Shown piece after piece: positions 25,033-36,890 of a stretch of 64,000 bases of DNA. A program made the position numbers and the translations under genes. Below the pieces are notes generated by a model. The model had not been told where the DNA came from and searched no databases. It saw only the letters and a list, made by a program, of their open reading frames with translations. This stretch comes from Chrysaora quinquecirrha. Taxonomy: Eukaryota; Cnidaria; Scyphozoa; Semaeostomeae; Pelagiidae. The DNA is taken from NCBI GenBank assembly GCA_014526335.1, contig JACTAT010000016.1:3221722-3285721 (forward strand), read 5' to 3'. The stretch's first letter is position 1; the number at the start of each line of letters is the position of its first letter.

Positions 25033-25564
25033 AAGGTGAAGATGAAATGGTGTTTTAGCGCCAGTCGCTGGCCCGGGGGGTACTTAGTATAATTTGGGTA
25101 CGGGTATGTGTATGTGTATTGTATATGGGTGTTTTTTGGCCCTAAAATTCTCTAAACATGGGTATGATTTTAACCTAAACCCCATAAAAGTGGGTGGCAA
25201 ATTGAAGAAAAGTCGAAAGTTTAACTGGCAAAATCGCGTCAAAGATGATCGTAGTAAAATATCAAGTAATAATAAGGTCAAGAAAGTCTTATTATTCTCA
25301 TATTCCGCTTACTTTAACTCATAAAATAGGGTCTGTTTCTGCAAAGGTTTACATTATAAGTGGATGGGTTTCCGAAATATGGGCGGCACATCCTCGTCCA
25401 TTCATAAGTTCTGTTACCCCCGGGTCGCTAGGATCTCAGTAGTAGGTTAATTAATTGAGACTTTGACCCTGGCTGTGAGGCTACAGTAGCTGCGCTGGAT
25501 CCCTGACCAAACTGAGCTGCTGACAACACGAGTCAACTGGATTACATCAAGACGCCACGGCAAC
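25033..25564 (-). mobile_element. tRNA-derived SINE interrupted by a MITE (copy II)
   Basis: Same interruption site as copy I, so the insertion predates the triplication. Confidence 0.75.
25072..25424. mobile_element. CCCGGGGGGTA-ended MITE inside the SINE (copy II, divergent)
   Basis: Same site, but the interior differs by many substitutions and a deletion relative to copies I and III: the left GTGCCGCCCAT is replaced by a GTGTATGTGTATTG stretch. Confidence 0.72.
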
Positions 25565-26440
25565 TTCATTAGCAAATGCCATCAAGATATCAAGCATACC
25601 AGTTCAATTTTTTTGAAGAAGGTGTTCTTCCACCAAATAAAACCTTTGTTGGTGGGCCTTGCGACATATAGCTCCAAAGATCCAAACAACAAGCTGCAGC
25701 TGTTCTATTCAAAAACAACAACAACAACAACAACAACAGCAAAACAGCACAGCAAGGCAAACGACCTATGGGAAAATGCGAATAAAACATAACTGTTTTT
25801 CGAAAGTGGAAAAGAATTGAGTGATTTACCTTCACTAGACAAGTAAGAAACAAAAAGACAAGAAATAAACCCTTTTTCAGAGGTCTGGGACTGCGCGAAT
25901 TTTCCAAAATATTGTAGATTTCTTCTAAAGATTGCAGTTATTCTGTCAGAGTCATTGCATCGGCGTCTGCAATCTTCAGGAAAAAGTCGCACAATCTCAG
26001 ACCTCTACCAAATAACTTAAAACAAATAAGAGTAACATTCCTTGGGATAAGTCAAAACGCGTTTTCGGCGCTATCTATCGCAGCTTTTGGTAAATTGCCG
26101 CAGTAGATGGCGACGTCATTGATCAGTTGATTTGAGTGAATGTTTCAAGAGATCTTTGGGCACGAAGACAATGCACTTTTTGAAGATGTCGCGACATGAA
26201 GCACGCTTGCAACATGTCTCACAAATCGGTGCATTTAGGGCAATTATTTTCAACGTTTCAACTGTTTTCTGCAACTTGTAGTAAAGACCAGAGCTAAACA
26301 ATGTTTGGGAGGCTGCTTCATCTGTGACATTGGGAGCTCGTTTTTAGAGAAAGATGTTACCCGGTGCAGTGATTCGAAAACCCTTTCAAATTCTGAAGAA
26401 ATAGAGCCGGTTTCCGTCGTGGCAATAACAAGACTCCATA

Positions 26441-26841
26441 CACCTTTTCAACTAAGAGCCTCGTTTTCAAAATTTAAGAAAATTCGTACGAAAATTTGAC
26501 CCCAGATTTAGATTGAGCACTTTCATTTTAGTATTGACGCAAATTTACACGCTTCTAGTCCTTACGATGTTGATTTTACAGCGACGAAAAGTTTGAAATC
26601 TATAGGATTTGACCGTGAAATATCGCTCGGGGTGAAATTTTACACCCCAGTCATTTTCACGGTCAAATCCTTTATAACATTTCAAACTTTTAATCGCTAT
26701 ATAATGAACATCGTAAGGACTAGAAGCGTAAAAATTTGCCCAAACACTAAAACGAAGGTGCTGAATTCGAATCTGACGTCGAAATGCTTCTATGACACAA
26801 TTTTAATTTTTTTGAAAACGAGGCCCTTAGTTGAAAGGGTG
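26441..26841. mobile_element. palindromic foldback MITE (copy II)
   Basis: Same element as copy I, with two extra bases at ACACGCTTC in the left arm. Confidence 0.8.
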
Positions 26842-27291
26842 TATTGCACATTGTTAATCTTAGGTACAAGAGTAGTCAGCTAGCTTCTTTCATAAAGGCA
26901 GTGCCGGGGTTACACAATGTATTCATCTTTCTAGCGTTAGAGGCCCCCTAGCGGTTATGTGTGATGCGTTACTGAGCAGTTATTTGCATGCTTGTTTCGT
27001 GAACGAGAAATTTTTACGATACGTGAATTCGAAGGCCCAGCGTGTCGCGTGAACTGTCTTGGAGGAGCTCATGATTTCTGAGATTGGGGACATTTTGATT
27101 ACTAAATTGGTGCAGGAATGGTGCATGTAATAAGTCTACAAGCCCCATAAACCCTTACTTTTCTGTTCCCAGTTACAAACTTGCCCTGGAAAGAATTTTT
27201 CAAGGCCTATCAGCCGTGAATTTGAATCCTGCTCAAAATTTGGAGAAAGCGCATAAAGCCACGTGGACGCAAGAGTGAAGTTTTATCGTGC

Positions 27292-28446
27292 GATAATATA
27301 ATATATAATATAATATAAATGTAATTAAGGGGCTAAAAGGCTAACGCCTATAAAACCCTAAGTTTAAGCATTTAAATTAATCAGTTAGTACAAAAGTTAT
27401 ATTTTTCATCGCGACGGAAACTGTCATATAGTTTTTCAAAATTCAGTACATTATCAGCATTTACTATTTCTTTTTTCAATGAATTCCATTCATTGATGAC
27501 TCTCTGTGAGAAAAAGTGTTTTCTTATGTCCAGCCTTGACTTGTTTACGACTATTTTGAATTCGTGTCCTCTTGTTCTATTATTGTTTATCTTGGAAAAT
27601 CTAGAGCTCTCAGTATCAATAAGACCATGAAATAATTTAAATGTTGTTATCATATCCCCTCGTCTCCTTCTGTAAAGCAGAGTTGGCAATTTTAAAATTC
27701 GTAGTCTCTCATTATATGACAGATGGCTGATGCTACGTACTAGTTTTGTTGCTCGTCTTTGTATAGATTCAAGTTGTTTTCATGCTTTTTGAGATAGGGA
27801 TTCCATACAGGAACGGATGATTCGAGTAGTGGTCTAACAAGACTTTTATAAAGATTGATAAAAACTTCTGTGTCCATAAACGTCATTGTTCTCTTAATTG
27901 ATGCTAGTACACCTTGTGCTTTCCTGCATATTTCAGAGATATGTTTATCGAATTTTAATTTACTGTCAATGATGACACCAAGGTCTTTCATTTCTTCAAC
28001 TTTCGAGATCTCTACTGGGGTACCATTATTAATTGTTAAGGTATATCTTTGAAAAATGTCGTTGCAATTTCCAAGTCGTAAAAATTTACATTTTTGCGGG
28101 TTTATAGGTAGCTGCTGCGTTTTCGACCAGTCACAGATTTTTGTTATGTCCCTCTGAATTTTGGAATGGTTTCCTTTTCCTTTGCATACAATTTAATATC
28201 ATCTGCAAACATTTTAACCTTGCAGAACTCGATATGACTGGTCAGGTCGTTGACAAATAACAGAAATAGTAAAGGTCCAAGTACACTGCCCTGGGGGACT
28301 CCACTGGTTACTGCCACCCAATCAGATTTGCATCCGTTTAAAACAACTCTCTGCTTCCGATTTTCTAAAAAGCTCCCAATCCAATCATAGAGATTACCAC
28401 TGATACCATAAAGTCTTAGCTTGTTTAATAATCGTTTGTGTGGTAC
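27292..28446 (-). pseudogene. CR1/L2-like LINE, 3' half of reverse transcriptase ORF (copy II)
   Basis: Same extent and same 5' cut as copy I. The five-G run at about 28295 restores the SGVPQGS frame, but a base lost near 27778 (GTTTTCATG versus GTTTTTCATG) breaks the C-terminal part into two frames. Confidence 0.85.
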
Positions 28447-28566
28447 AGGAACTGAACTAACTTATGAATTAATTACAGGAACATTTACATACAACAGACA
28501 GGAACACTTTATGGTACAAAGGTCACAGTACAAACACAGGTTGTTCACATGAATGCAGGATACAAC
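28447..28566 (-). mobile_element. LTR fragment at the copy II/III junction
   Basis: It matches the interior and inner end of the LTR (GGAACTGAACTAACTTATGA to GATACAACA), with a 20-bp internal deletion. Its left edge is fused directly to the truncated LINE of copy II. Confidence 0.8.
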
Positions 28567-29077
28567 ACTTGTACTGAATTAGACATTCTTTAGTTTAGGC
28601 CCTTCCTTGTCATTTTAGGCCGTTTCTATTAGTATTCATTCATTCTGTTGTTACATTCCACCCAACTATGCATCTCATTATTTCGGCATCGCCCACGTCT
28701 TTCGCAACACCTACACATGCCTGCATTACATCATCTCACCAGGACATTCCCGTGTTACTTCAATCATTGCCTTATATGTCTAGCTTCTCCATTCTCGTTG
28801 CACTTCCTTTATATTTTATCATAGATATTTTCCTTATTTGTAACGTTTAGATTCTTAGGCAACTTCCGTATTTTAACTTTAAATACCTGTGTTTCTTTGT
28901 AGTTGAGTAGATAGTTCAGTAGATTACTAATACGAAACGCTCGTTTCTTTCCCTGGTCTTCCTCTGGCTGCGTGTTCCTTGCACGTTAACTCAGGCATCA
29001 ATCGACAAAAGACAGTTCCTCTGGAGTTCCACAGCAGTTGATTAGTAAAGTAATAGCATACGCATCTGTTTTACTAA
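28567..29077. mobile_element. 500-bp LTR-like block (copy III)
   Basis: It begins TTGTACTGAATTAGACATTC, next to the LTR fragment, and ends TTTTACTAA joined to GACTTTTAAGAATC. It lacks the 430-490 bp that follow in copy I. Confidence 0.45.
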
Positions 29078-30448
29078 GACTTTTAAGAATCTTCAGAGGT
29101 GTTTCTCCTCGCAATGAAAAGCTTGGTGACCGTCTGCGATCGTCGCCGATCCCTTTTTCCATCTCCCATCTACGATTTCATTTTAGTGTGCGATACTTGT
29201 AATATGCGATTCATCTCCATAAATTTTTTCCTCGATCGGGACAGTAGTAGTGATCGGGAACGTTTTCAACTCTCTCTCTTTTATGATCCCTCTACGATTT
29301 TATGGAAACGAGGCTGAAGTTAGTTTTATTGAACTTTTGGGATTTGGGAATTTTGCCAAATGCTTAAATTTCGGTGCCTACTTATAAGCTGAAGACTAAC
29401 GTTGGAAAATAAGCTAAACTTAGTATAATCGGAATCTCATTTTCATTCAATTTTATTCTGGGTCCCTCCAAGGAGAATCAAATTAGGAAACTGACCATAA
29501 CATCCTCATCGCAAAACTAATGCAAATTCATTTCATATAATTAGGAAATTGCTAATACTGAAATCTTCTATACTCGGATTTATATTCAGTGCAATTACAC
29601 GCTGGGTTCTTTTTCCTTTAGCGCCAGGATATTTAAGTTATGGTAAGCCATTAATTTGTCACAAAAAGATATAGAATTATAAGGAACTATAGTTTATTAG
29701 AAGGCTAACCACATTGATAAGAGCGGCTATACATAGTACATAACGGCGGTTTACAAAGTAGATAACCTTACTTCTGATCTCAATATATCAATACAATGAA
29801 TTTATATGATTTTCCAGTGTATGTAATCGTCTTTTCAAAAAAGGAAATTGTAATGTCGGTAAAAATTGAAATTTTGCCCATTTTTGATGCTAGTGAATCA
29901 ACCTTATAGTAGATTTTCGGAAATTCTAATGACAGGAAACTTGATAGTTAACAAATCATATTGAAAAGTTTCGACTCGTGCTTTCCTTGCAAAACCTAGG
30001 CCCAAAGCGCTTTTAGGAACCTACCACAAGGACTAGTTCTTAAAGTTCCTTACTTTTTGGACCTCTTTTGAGGCAATTGTAGTTCTTTTTTATAAGCAAC
30101 TCGTTTATAAGAAACTCAGTACTGAAATCAATATTGGTTAAGAAACTTTAAGTACTCGATCCAAAATGGGAAACTCGCAGGTTTCAAGAATCTTTAGAAT
30201 TAGAAATATAGGCTCGAAAAACGAACTTTTGTTACATGTTAATGTCTATTTCTACAAAAAAACAGCTCACGCAAACGTGAATTGCATTGCTTCTTCTATT
30301 TGTCCACTGTAAGTGTCAATTACCTGTTTTGGCATTAAAGTAATGTTGACCCGTTGACCCTTAAGAAACTGCAAAGAAACTTTCAGTACCAAAATTCTCT
30401 AAAAGTTAAAATACTTTGAATGCTGAAAAGAAATACTTGTAAATTTAA

Positions 30449-30998
30449 CCCTAATCCTACCGGGGGGTGGATTCCACCCCCCTCAAGCTTTTCTTGAAAC
30501 TGTTTTGTTATGTGATGGATGTAAGCTTCCAAACCAGGCTGACTTTAAGCCTATATGTATAAGCTACAATGTGATACAAAAAATTTCCCAAAATAATAAC
30601 AATGGGTCACGTGACATTTCCTTATATGGAAAGCGGTCATGACAAAACCACATAGAAGTGCCAATTTCTACCAGTAAATCTTATCAGAACTGACTGAATC
30701 TTTGCAAGGTAAGAGAAAATAGTTACTAGCAACAAAATGTAAAGAAATTTCCGGATTTCTATTGATATTAAGGAAGGTCGATTTTTGCCCGACGTCAATA
30801 GCATGTTTTGATTATGATGTCACAAAGACGTCATAATAGAAGTGGGAGACGCCCAATTTACCAACATTACTCCTAATACATTGGCCAATGCCCGTGCCAA
30901 GTTTGATTGCTCTAGCTCTACTGGACAGCAAGTTATGGAAACCACCCCCCCCCGCCCCCCGGCTGTGTTAGATCAAAAAAAGCCCGGTAGGATTAGGG
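30449..30998. mobile_element. complete TTAA-flanked piggyBac-like MITE (copy III)
   Basis: The ends CCCTAATCCTACCGG and CCGGTAGGATTAGGG are perfect inverted repeats, flanked by TTAA on both sides (30445-30448 and 30999-31002). A TTAA target and a CCC start are characteristic of piggyBac-type elements. 550 bp, no transposase. Confidence 0.82.
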
Positions 30999-31873
30999 TT
31001 AAATAGCTTAATTTTTCAAAAGCACCAAAATATCGACTAATCTAGCAAAAGTCGATGTTATTGGCTCCGCAACAAATAGGCTACAATATGGCCTAAACAA
31101 GTCGAACTGCTGGATTCGAAGAAAGAGGCCAAATTTTCCACTTAAGAATCTTTTCAGAATAGCCCATGAAAAATCGCACATATTGCCTTTATTTTATAAA
31201 CGCACTACCAAAGCGACTGAATTGAAACACGTTACAAACGTCGAGGTTATCGACTCCACAAAAATCATCTATTATTAGGCCAAAACACCTAAAATAATGG
31301 CTAGGAAAAGACGCAATCTGTTCTATCACTTAGCTTTAGACCCCGTCTCAATAAAAAACTAAAAATTACGCAAATTGGTCGCCGTTAAACACCGCTGAGA
31401 GCCCAAATTATGACGTCAAAAACATGAAAACACCGTTCTGTGATTTCAATTGAAGAATAAAGCCTGGAGCAGATGCACAACTAACGGCAAAATTGGATGT
31501 TTTGATCGATTCTTATCATCAATCCATGCTTCCTGTGGTTCCTTAAAATGTATTACTTAGGATATATAATATCATTGTCGTGAGTCGCTGTTTTTTCGAA
31601 AGAGAAGCACATGGTGATTGTCGAACTAATCTACCGAGACGAGCCTCTACATACTCCGAAAACAGCAAAATTTTAGTTTGATACCAAAAGCTTCTTTTCT
31701 ATTGCGTAAGACATTTCAAAATGGAAAATAAACGTCGTAGTTTCCAGCCCATTTCGTTGATCTGACTTTGACACCGACATGCTGGATGCGCAGTTTTGAG
31801 AGATGCTTTCTAGAGATTGACTATTCCACAGCACTTAACAGAGCAATGGAAGCATAAGTCCTTCTATAGGGTT

Positions 31874-32424
31874 AAGGTGAAGATGAAATGGTGTTTTAGC
31901 GCCAGTCGCTGGCCCGGGGGGGGGGGGGGGGTACTTAGTATAATTTGGGTACGGGCATGTGCCGCCCATATGGGTGGGTTTTGGGCACTGAAATTCTCTA
32001 AACATGGGTATGATATTAACCAAAACCCCATAAAAGTGGGTGGCAAATTGAAGAAAAGTCGAAAGTTTAACTTTAATTTGGTCAGAAAACTGGCAAAATC
32101 GCGTCAAAGATGTTCGTAGTACAATATCAAGCAATAAATAGGTCTAGAAAGTCTCATTATTATTCGCTTATTTCTACTTATAAAATAGGGTCTGTTTCCG
32201 CAAAGGTTTACATTATAAGTGGGTGGGTTTCCGAAATCTGGGCGGCACATCCCCGTCCATTCATAAGTGAAATACCCCCCCGGGTCGCTAGGATCTCAGT
32301 AGTAGGTTAATTAATTGAGACTTTGACCCTGGCTGTGAGGCTACAGTAGCTGCGCTGGATCCCTGACCAAACTGAGCTGCTGACAACACGAGTCAACTGG
32401 ATTACATCAAGACGCCACGGCAAC
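31874..32424 (-). mobile_element. tRNA-derived SINE interrupted by a MITE (copy III)
   Basis: Same interruption site as copies I and II. Confidence 0.75.
31913..32284. mobile_element. CCCGGGGGGTA-ended MITE inside the SINE (copy III)
   Basis: Almost identical to copy I, apart from an expanded G run at the left end. Confidence 0.72.
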
Positions 32425-33312
32425 TTCATTAGCAAATGCCATCAAGATATCAAGCATACCAGTTCAATTTGCCCTGTTTTTGAAGAAGGTGTTCTTCCAC
32501 CAAATAAAACCTTTGTTGGTGGGCCTTGCGACATATAGCTCCAAAGATCCAAACAACAAGCTGCAGCTGTTCTATTCAAAACAACAACAACAACAACAAC
32601 AACAACAGCAAAACAGCACAGCAAGGCAAACGACCTATGGGAAAATGCGAATAAAACATAACTGTTTTTCGAAAGTGGAAAAGAATTGAGTGATTTACCT
32701 TCACTAGACAAGTAAGAAACAAAAAAGACAAGAAATAAACCCTTTTTCAGAGGTCTGGGACTGCGCGAAATTTTCCAAAATATTGTAGATTTCTTCTAAA
32801 GATTGCAGTTATTCTGTCAGAGTCATTGCATCGGCGTCTGCAATCTTCAGGAAAAAGTCGCACAATCTCAGACCTCTACCAAATAACTTAAAACAAATAA
32901 GAGTAACATTCCTTGGGATAAGTCAAAACGCGTTTTCGGCGCTATCTATCGCAGCTTTTGGTAAATTGCCGCAGTAGATGGCGACGTCATTGATCAGTTG
33001 ATTTGAGTGAATGTTTCAAGAGATCTTTGGGCACGAAGACAATGCACTTTTTTTGAAGATGTCGCGACATGAAGCACGCTTGCAACATGTCTCACAAATC
33101 GGTGCATTTAGGGCAATTATTTTCAACGTTTCAACTGTTTTCTGCAACTTGTAGTAAAGACCAGAGCTAAACAATGTTTGGGAGGCTGCTTCATCTGTGA
33201 CATTGGGAGCTCGTTTTTAGAGAAAGATGTTACCGGTGCAGTGATTCGAAAACCCTTTCAAATTCTGAAGAAATAGAGCCGGTTTCCGTCGTGGCAATAA
33301 CAAGACTCCATA

Positions 33313-33718
33313 CACCTTTTCAACTAAGAGCCTCGTTTTCAAAATTTAAGAAAATTCGTACGAAAATTTGACCCCAGATTTAGATTGAGCACTTTCATTT
33401 TAGTATTGACGCAAATTTACACGCTTCTAGTCCTTACGATGTTGATTTTACAGCGACGAAAAGTTTGGAAATCTATAAAGGATTTGACCGTGAAATATCG
33501 CTCGGGGTGAAATTTTACACCCCCAGTCATTTTTCACGGTCAAATCCTTTATAACATTTCAAACTTTTAATCGCTATATAATGAACATCGTAAGGACTAG
33601 AAGCGTAAAAATTTGCCCAAACACTAAAACGAAGGTGCTGAATTCGAATCTGACGTCGAAATGCTTCTATGACACAATTTTAATTTTTTTGAAAACGAGG
33701 CCCTTAGTTGAAAGGGTG
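33313..33718. mobile_element. palindromic foldback MITE (copy III)
   Basis: Same element. Extra bases near the centre make the arms slightly better matched (CTATAAAGGATTTGACC). Confidence 0.8.
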
Positions 33719-34531
33719 TATTGCACATTGTTAATCTTAGGTACAAGAGTAGTCAGCTAGCTTCTTTCATAAAGGCAGTGCCGGGCAAGTTACACAATGT
33801 ATTCATCTTTCTAGCGTTAGAGGCCCCCTAGCGGTTATGTGTGATGCGTTACTGAGCAGTTATTTGCATGCTTGTTTCGTGAACGAGAAATTTTTACGAT
33901 ACGTGAATTCGAAGGCCCAGCGTGTCGCGTGAACTGTCTTGGAGGAGCTCATGATTTCTGAGATTGGGGACATTTTGATTACTAAATTGGTGCAGGAATG
34001 GTGCATGTAATAAGTCTACAAGCCCCATAAACCCTTACTTTTCTGTTCCCAGTTACAAACTTGCCCTGGAAAGAATTTTTCAAGGCCTATCAGCCGTGAA
34101 TTTGAATCCTGCTCAAAATTTGGAGAAAGCGCATAAAGCCACGTGGACGCAAGAGTGAAGTTTTATCGTGCGTGATTGTGTGAATCGTCCAAACTTTGCG
34201 CATGATTGCATAATTTTGCACCCCCATTGCGGAACCTTCTGTCACGGAAGAATATAACCTTCGTGTTTACGATAAAGATATAGATAACAAAATATGAATC
34301 ATATAGTGGTAGAAAAACTCACTTTCATTGGTTGTGTATACCAAATATCCAAGAATCAAAACGCATTTTTTTTCCACCCTGCTGCATTCAACATGAGACT
34401 TTCGTGGTCCGCAAAACCTCGGGTGAACCAGCAACATATATCTGAAATGCAGATGATCGTGAAAGTTCCTTAGAGCCGCCAAAAGAAATACATAAACTTG
34501 AACTTCTTGAACTAGAAAGCTAATTTCATGA

Positions 34532-36890
34532 TTATAAATAAAATATAAATATAAATGTAATTAAGGGGCTAAAAGGCTAACGCCTATAAAACCCTGAGTT
34601 TAAGCATTTAAATTGATCAGTTAGTACAAAAGTTATATTTTTCATCGCGACGGAAACTGTCATATAGTTTTTCAAAATTCAGTACATTATCAGCATTTAC
34701 TATTTCTTTTCTCAATGAATTCCATTCATTGATGACTCTCTGTGAGAAAAAGTGTTTTCTTATGTCCAGCCTTGACTTGTTTACGACTATTTTGAATTCG
34801 TGTCCTCTTGTTCTATTATTGTTTATCTTGAAAAATCTAGAGCTCTCAGTATCAATAAGACCATGAAATAATTTAAATGTTGTTATCATATCCCCTCGTC
34901 TCCTTCTGTAAAGCAGAGTTGGCAATTTTAAAATTCTTAGTCTCTCATTATATGACAGATGGCTGATGCTACTTACTAGTTTTGTTGCTCGTCTTTGTAT
35001 AGATTCAAGTTGTTTTTCATGCTTTTTGAGATAGGGATTCCATACAGGAACGGATGATTCGAGTAGTGGTCTAACAAGACTTTTATAAAGATTGATAAAA
35101 ACTTCTGTGTCCATAAACGTCATTGTTCTCTTAATTGATGCTAGTACACCTTGTGCTTTCCTGCATATTTCAGAGATATGTTTATCGAATTTTAATTTAC
35201 TGTCAATGATGACACCAAGGTCTTTCATTTCTTCAACTTTCGAGATCTCTACTGGGGTACCATTATTAATTGTTAAGGTATATCTTTGAAAACTGTCGTT
35301 GCAATTTCCAAGTCGTAAAATTTACATTTTGCGGGTTTATAGGTAGCTGCTGCGTTTTCGACCAGTCACAGATTTTTGTTATGTCCCTCTGAATTTTGGA
35401 ATGGTTTCCTTTTCCTTTGCATACAATTTAATATCATCTGCAAACATTTTAACCTTGCAGAACTCGATATGACTGGTCAGGTCGTTGACAAATAACAGAA
35501 ATAGTAAAGGTCCAAGTACACTGCCCTGGGGACTCCACTGGTTACTGTCACCCAATCAGATTTGCATCCGTTTAAAACAACTCTCTGCTTCCGATTTTCT
35601 AAAAAGCTCCCAATCCAATCATAGAGATTACCACTGATACCATAAAGTCTTAACTTGTTTAATAATCGTTTGTGTGGTACCGAATCAAACGCTTTAGCGA
35701 AGTCGAAATAGATAATATCCACATGATCTCCGTTATCAAGGTAAGCGGTCCAATCTTCTAACGCTTCAAGTAGTTGTTGTAGGCACGATCTTTGATGCCG
35801 AAACCCATACTGATCCGGCGAAAATAAGTTGTTGAAAGTTAGATAATCTACAATTTGTTCTTTGATTATTTTTCCATAATCCTACAAATTACTGAAGTCA
35901 GGAACCTTCGTCTTTGTCTTCAATTTTGAATTTACATAACGCCAAAAGCTTTTGCAATTATTTTTAGAATTTTTGGCAAGGTCTGTCTCAAATTTCTGAA
36001 TTTGGCTTCGGATTTTGCTTTTAGTTGCATTTCTTATATTCTTATATCTTTCATAATCTTTGCCTTTACTTGTTAACATCCACCTTTTGTAGGCGTTGTG
36101 TTTTTTCTTTATACTCCTTAATATGGTTTTATTCATCCATAGTGGCTGTCTGTTTGTACTATTACCGCGCATGTTCATTTGTTTGGGTACACAGACATCA
36201 ATCGCGTCCGTTAGTCTGGATTGCAGGATTAGTAGCATCTGTTCTGTATCTTTACCTAGAAATTTCCTATCCCAGTTTACTTGAGACAGAATTTTCCTTA
36301 GCTTATCATAGTCACCTTTGTCATAAGAATAACGCTTTGAATCTTCTCCTTCATTCTGGATTAATTCGCTTTTAAGGACAAAGTTGAAGTTTAACACTAA
36401 GTGATCACTAGCTCCAAGTGGATCTTCGTATGCAATTCTTTCGATGGAATAGTCGTTGTCTGTGAAGATGAGATCTAAACAATTTGACTTTTGATTCTGC
36501 CTATATCTTGTAGAATTCTCGACGTGTTGCGATAAATAACAGTCGTCTATCATATTTAGGAAGAGAAACGCCGGGTGCTTATCACTTGTATTGGTATAAT
36601 GTGATATCCAATCAATTTCTGGATAGTTAAAGTCACCCATTAGCAGAACATGGCAATATTTTCCATTGGATGTGATTTCCTTTAAGTAGGTTCGCAAAGC
36701 AGAGTGATTGGTATCATTTGGACTTCTGTAAATTACAGCGCATAGAACGAGTTCGTTATTTTCTAGTTGAAACTCAACGACTACCGATTCAACTGATGAG
36801 TCAGAACAAGTTGATTGTAGCTCTGTTGCTTTAATTTTATCATGAAGGTAGAGCGCTACACCTCTTCGAGTGGTTGTATCAATGTTACAA
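34532..36890 (-). pseudogene. CR1/L2-like LINE, endonuclease and reverse transcriptase parts (copy III)
   Basis: The most complete LINE here, on the minus strand. The apurinic-type endonuclease part (about 36890-35882) shows RGVALYLHDKIKA, AVIYRSPNDT, LLMGDFNYPEIDW and ASDHLVLNF, including the GDFN and SDH catalytic motifs; its N-terminus is missing. At about 35882 it stops and jumps into the middle of the reverse transcriptase (EQIVDYLTFNNLFSPDQYGF), a deletion that removes the first RT motifs. Motif A DFAKAFDSVPHK (about 35672-35710), then SGVP with a frame shift, then FADD (35433-35444), then an intact 203-codon C-terminal part to the stop at 34617. The tail is an ATAAAT-type repeat at 34532-34556. 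Non-functional. Confidence 0.9.

Larger units (their letters stand above)
17516..28446. repeat. copy II of the triplicated unit
   Basis: This copy runs from GGTACTTCATTGTTC to the LINE stop at GTGTGGTAC (28438-28446). Relative to copy I it lacks the segments equivalent to 5567-5712, 7732-8070, 10250-10670 and about 15820-16260. It has an extra block, 23667-24237, between the TTAA-flanked MITE end and the satellite. Confidence 0.9.
28447..36890. repeat. copy III of the triplicated unit
   Basis: It starts abruptly inside the LTR sequence (28447), so the first 3.5 kb of the unit are missing. It carries the most complete piggyBac-like MITE and the most complete LINE (to 36890). Extra bases in homopolymers (for example a run of G at 31915-31930) distinguish it from copies I and II. 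Confidence 0.88.

Noticed and set aside
5200..36890. A single giant transposon present three times
   Set aside because: No common terminal inverted repeats or target duplications at the unit edges, and the units start and stop at different internal points. Tandem amplification of a nested-repeat locus fits better.
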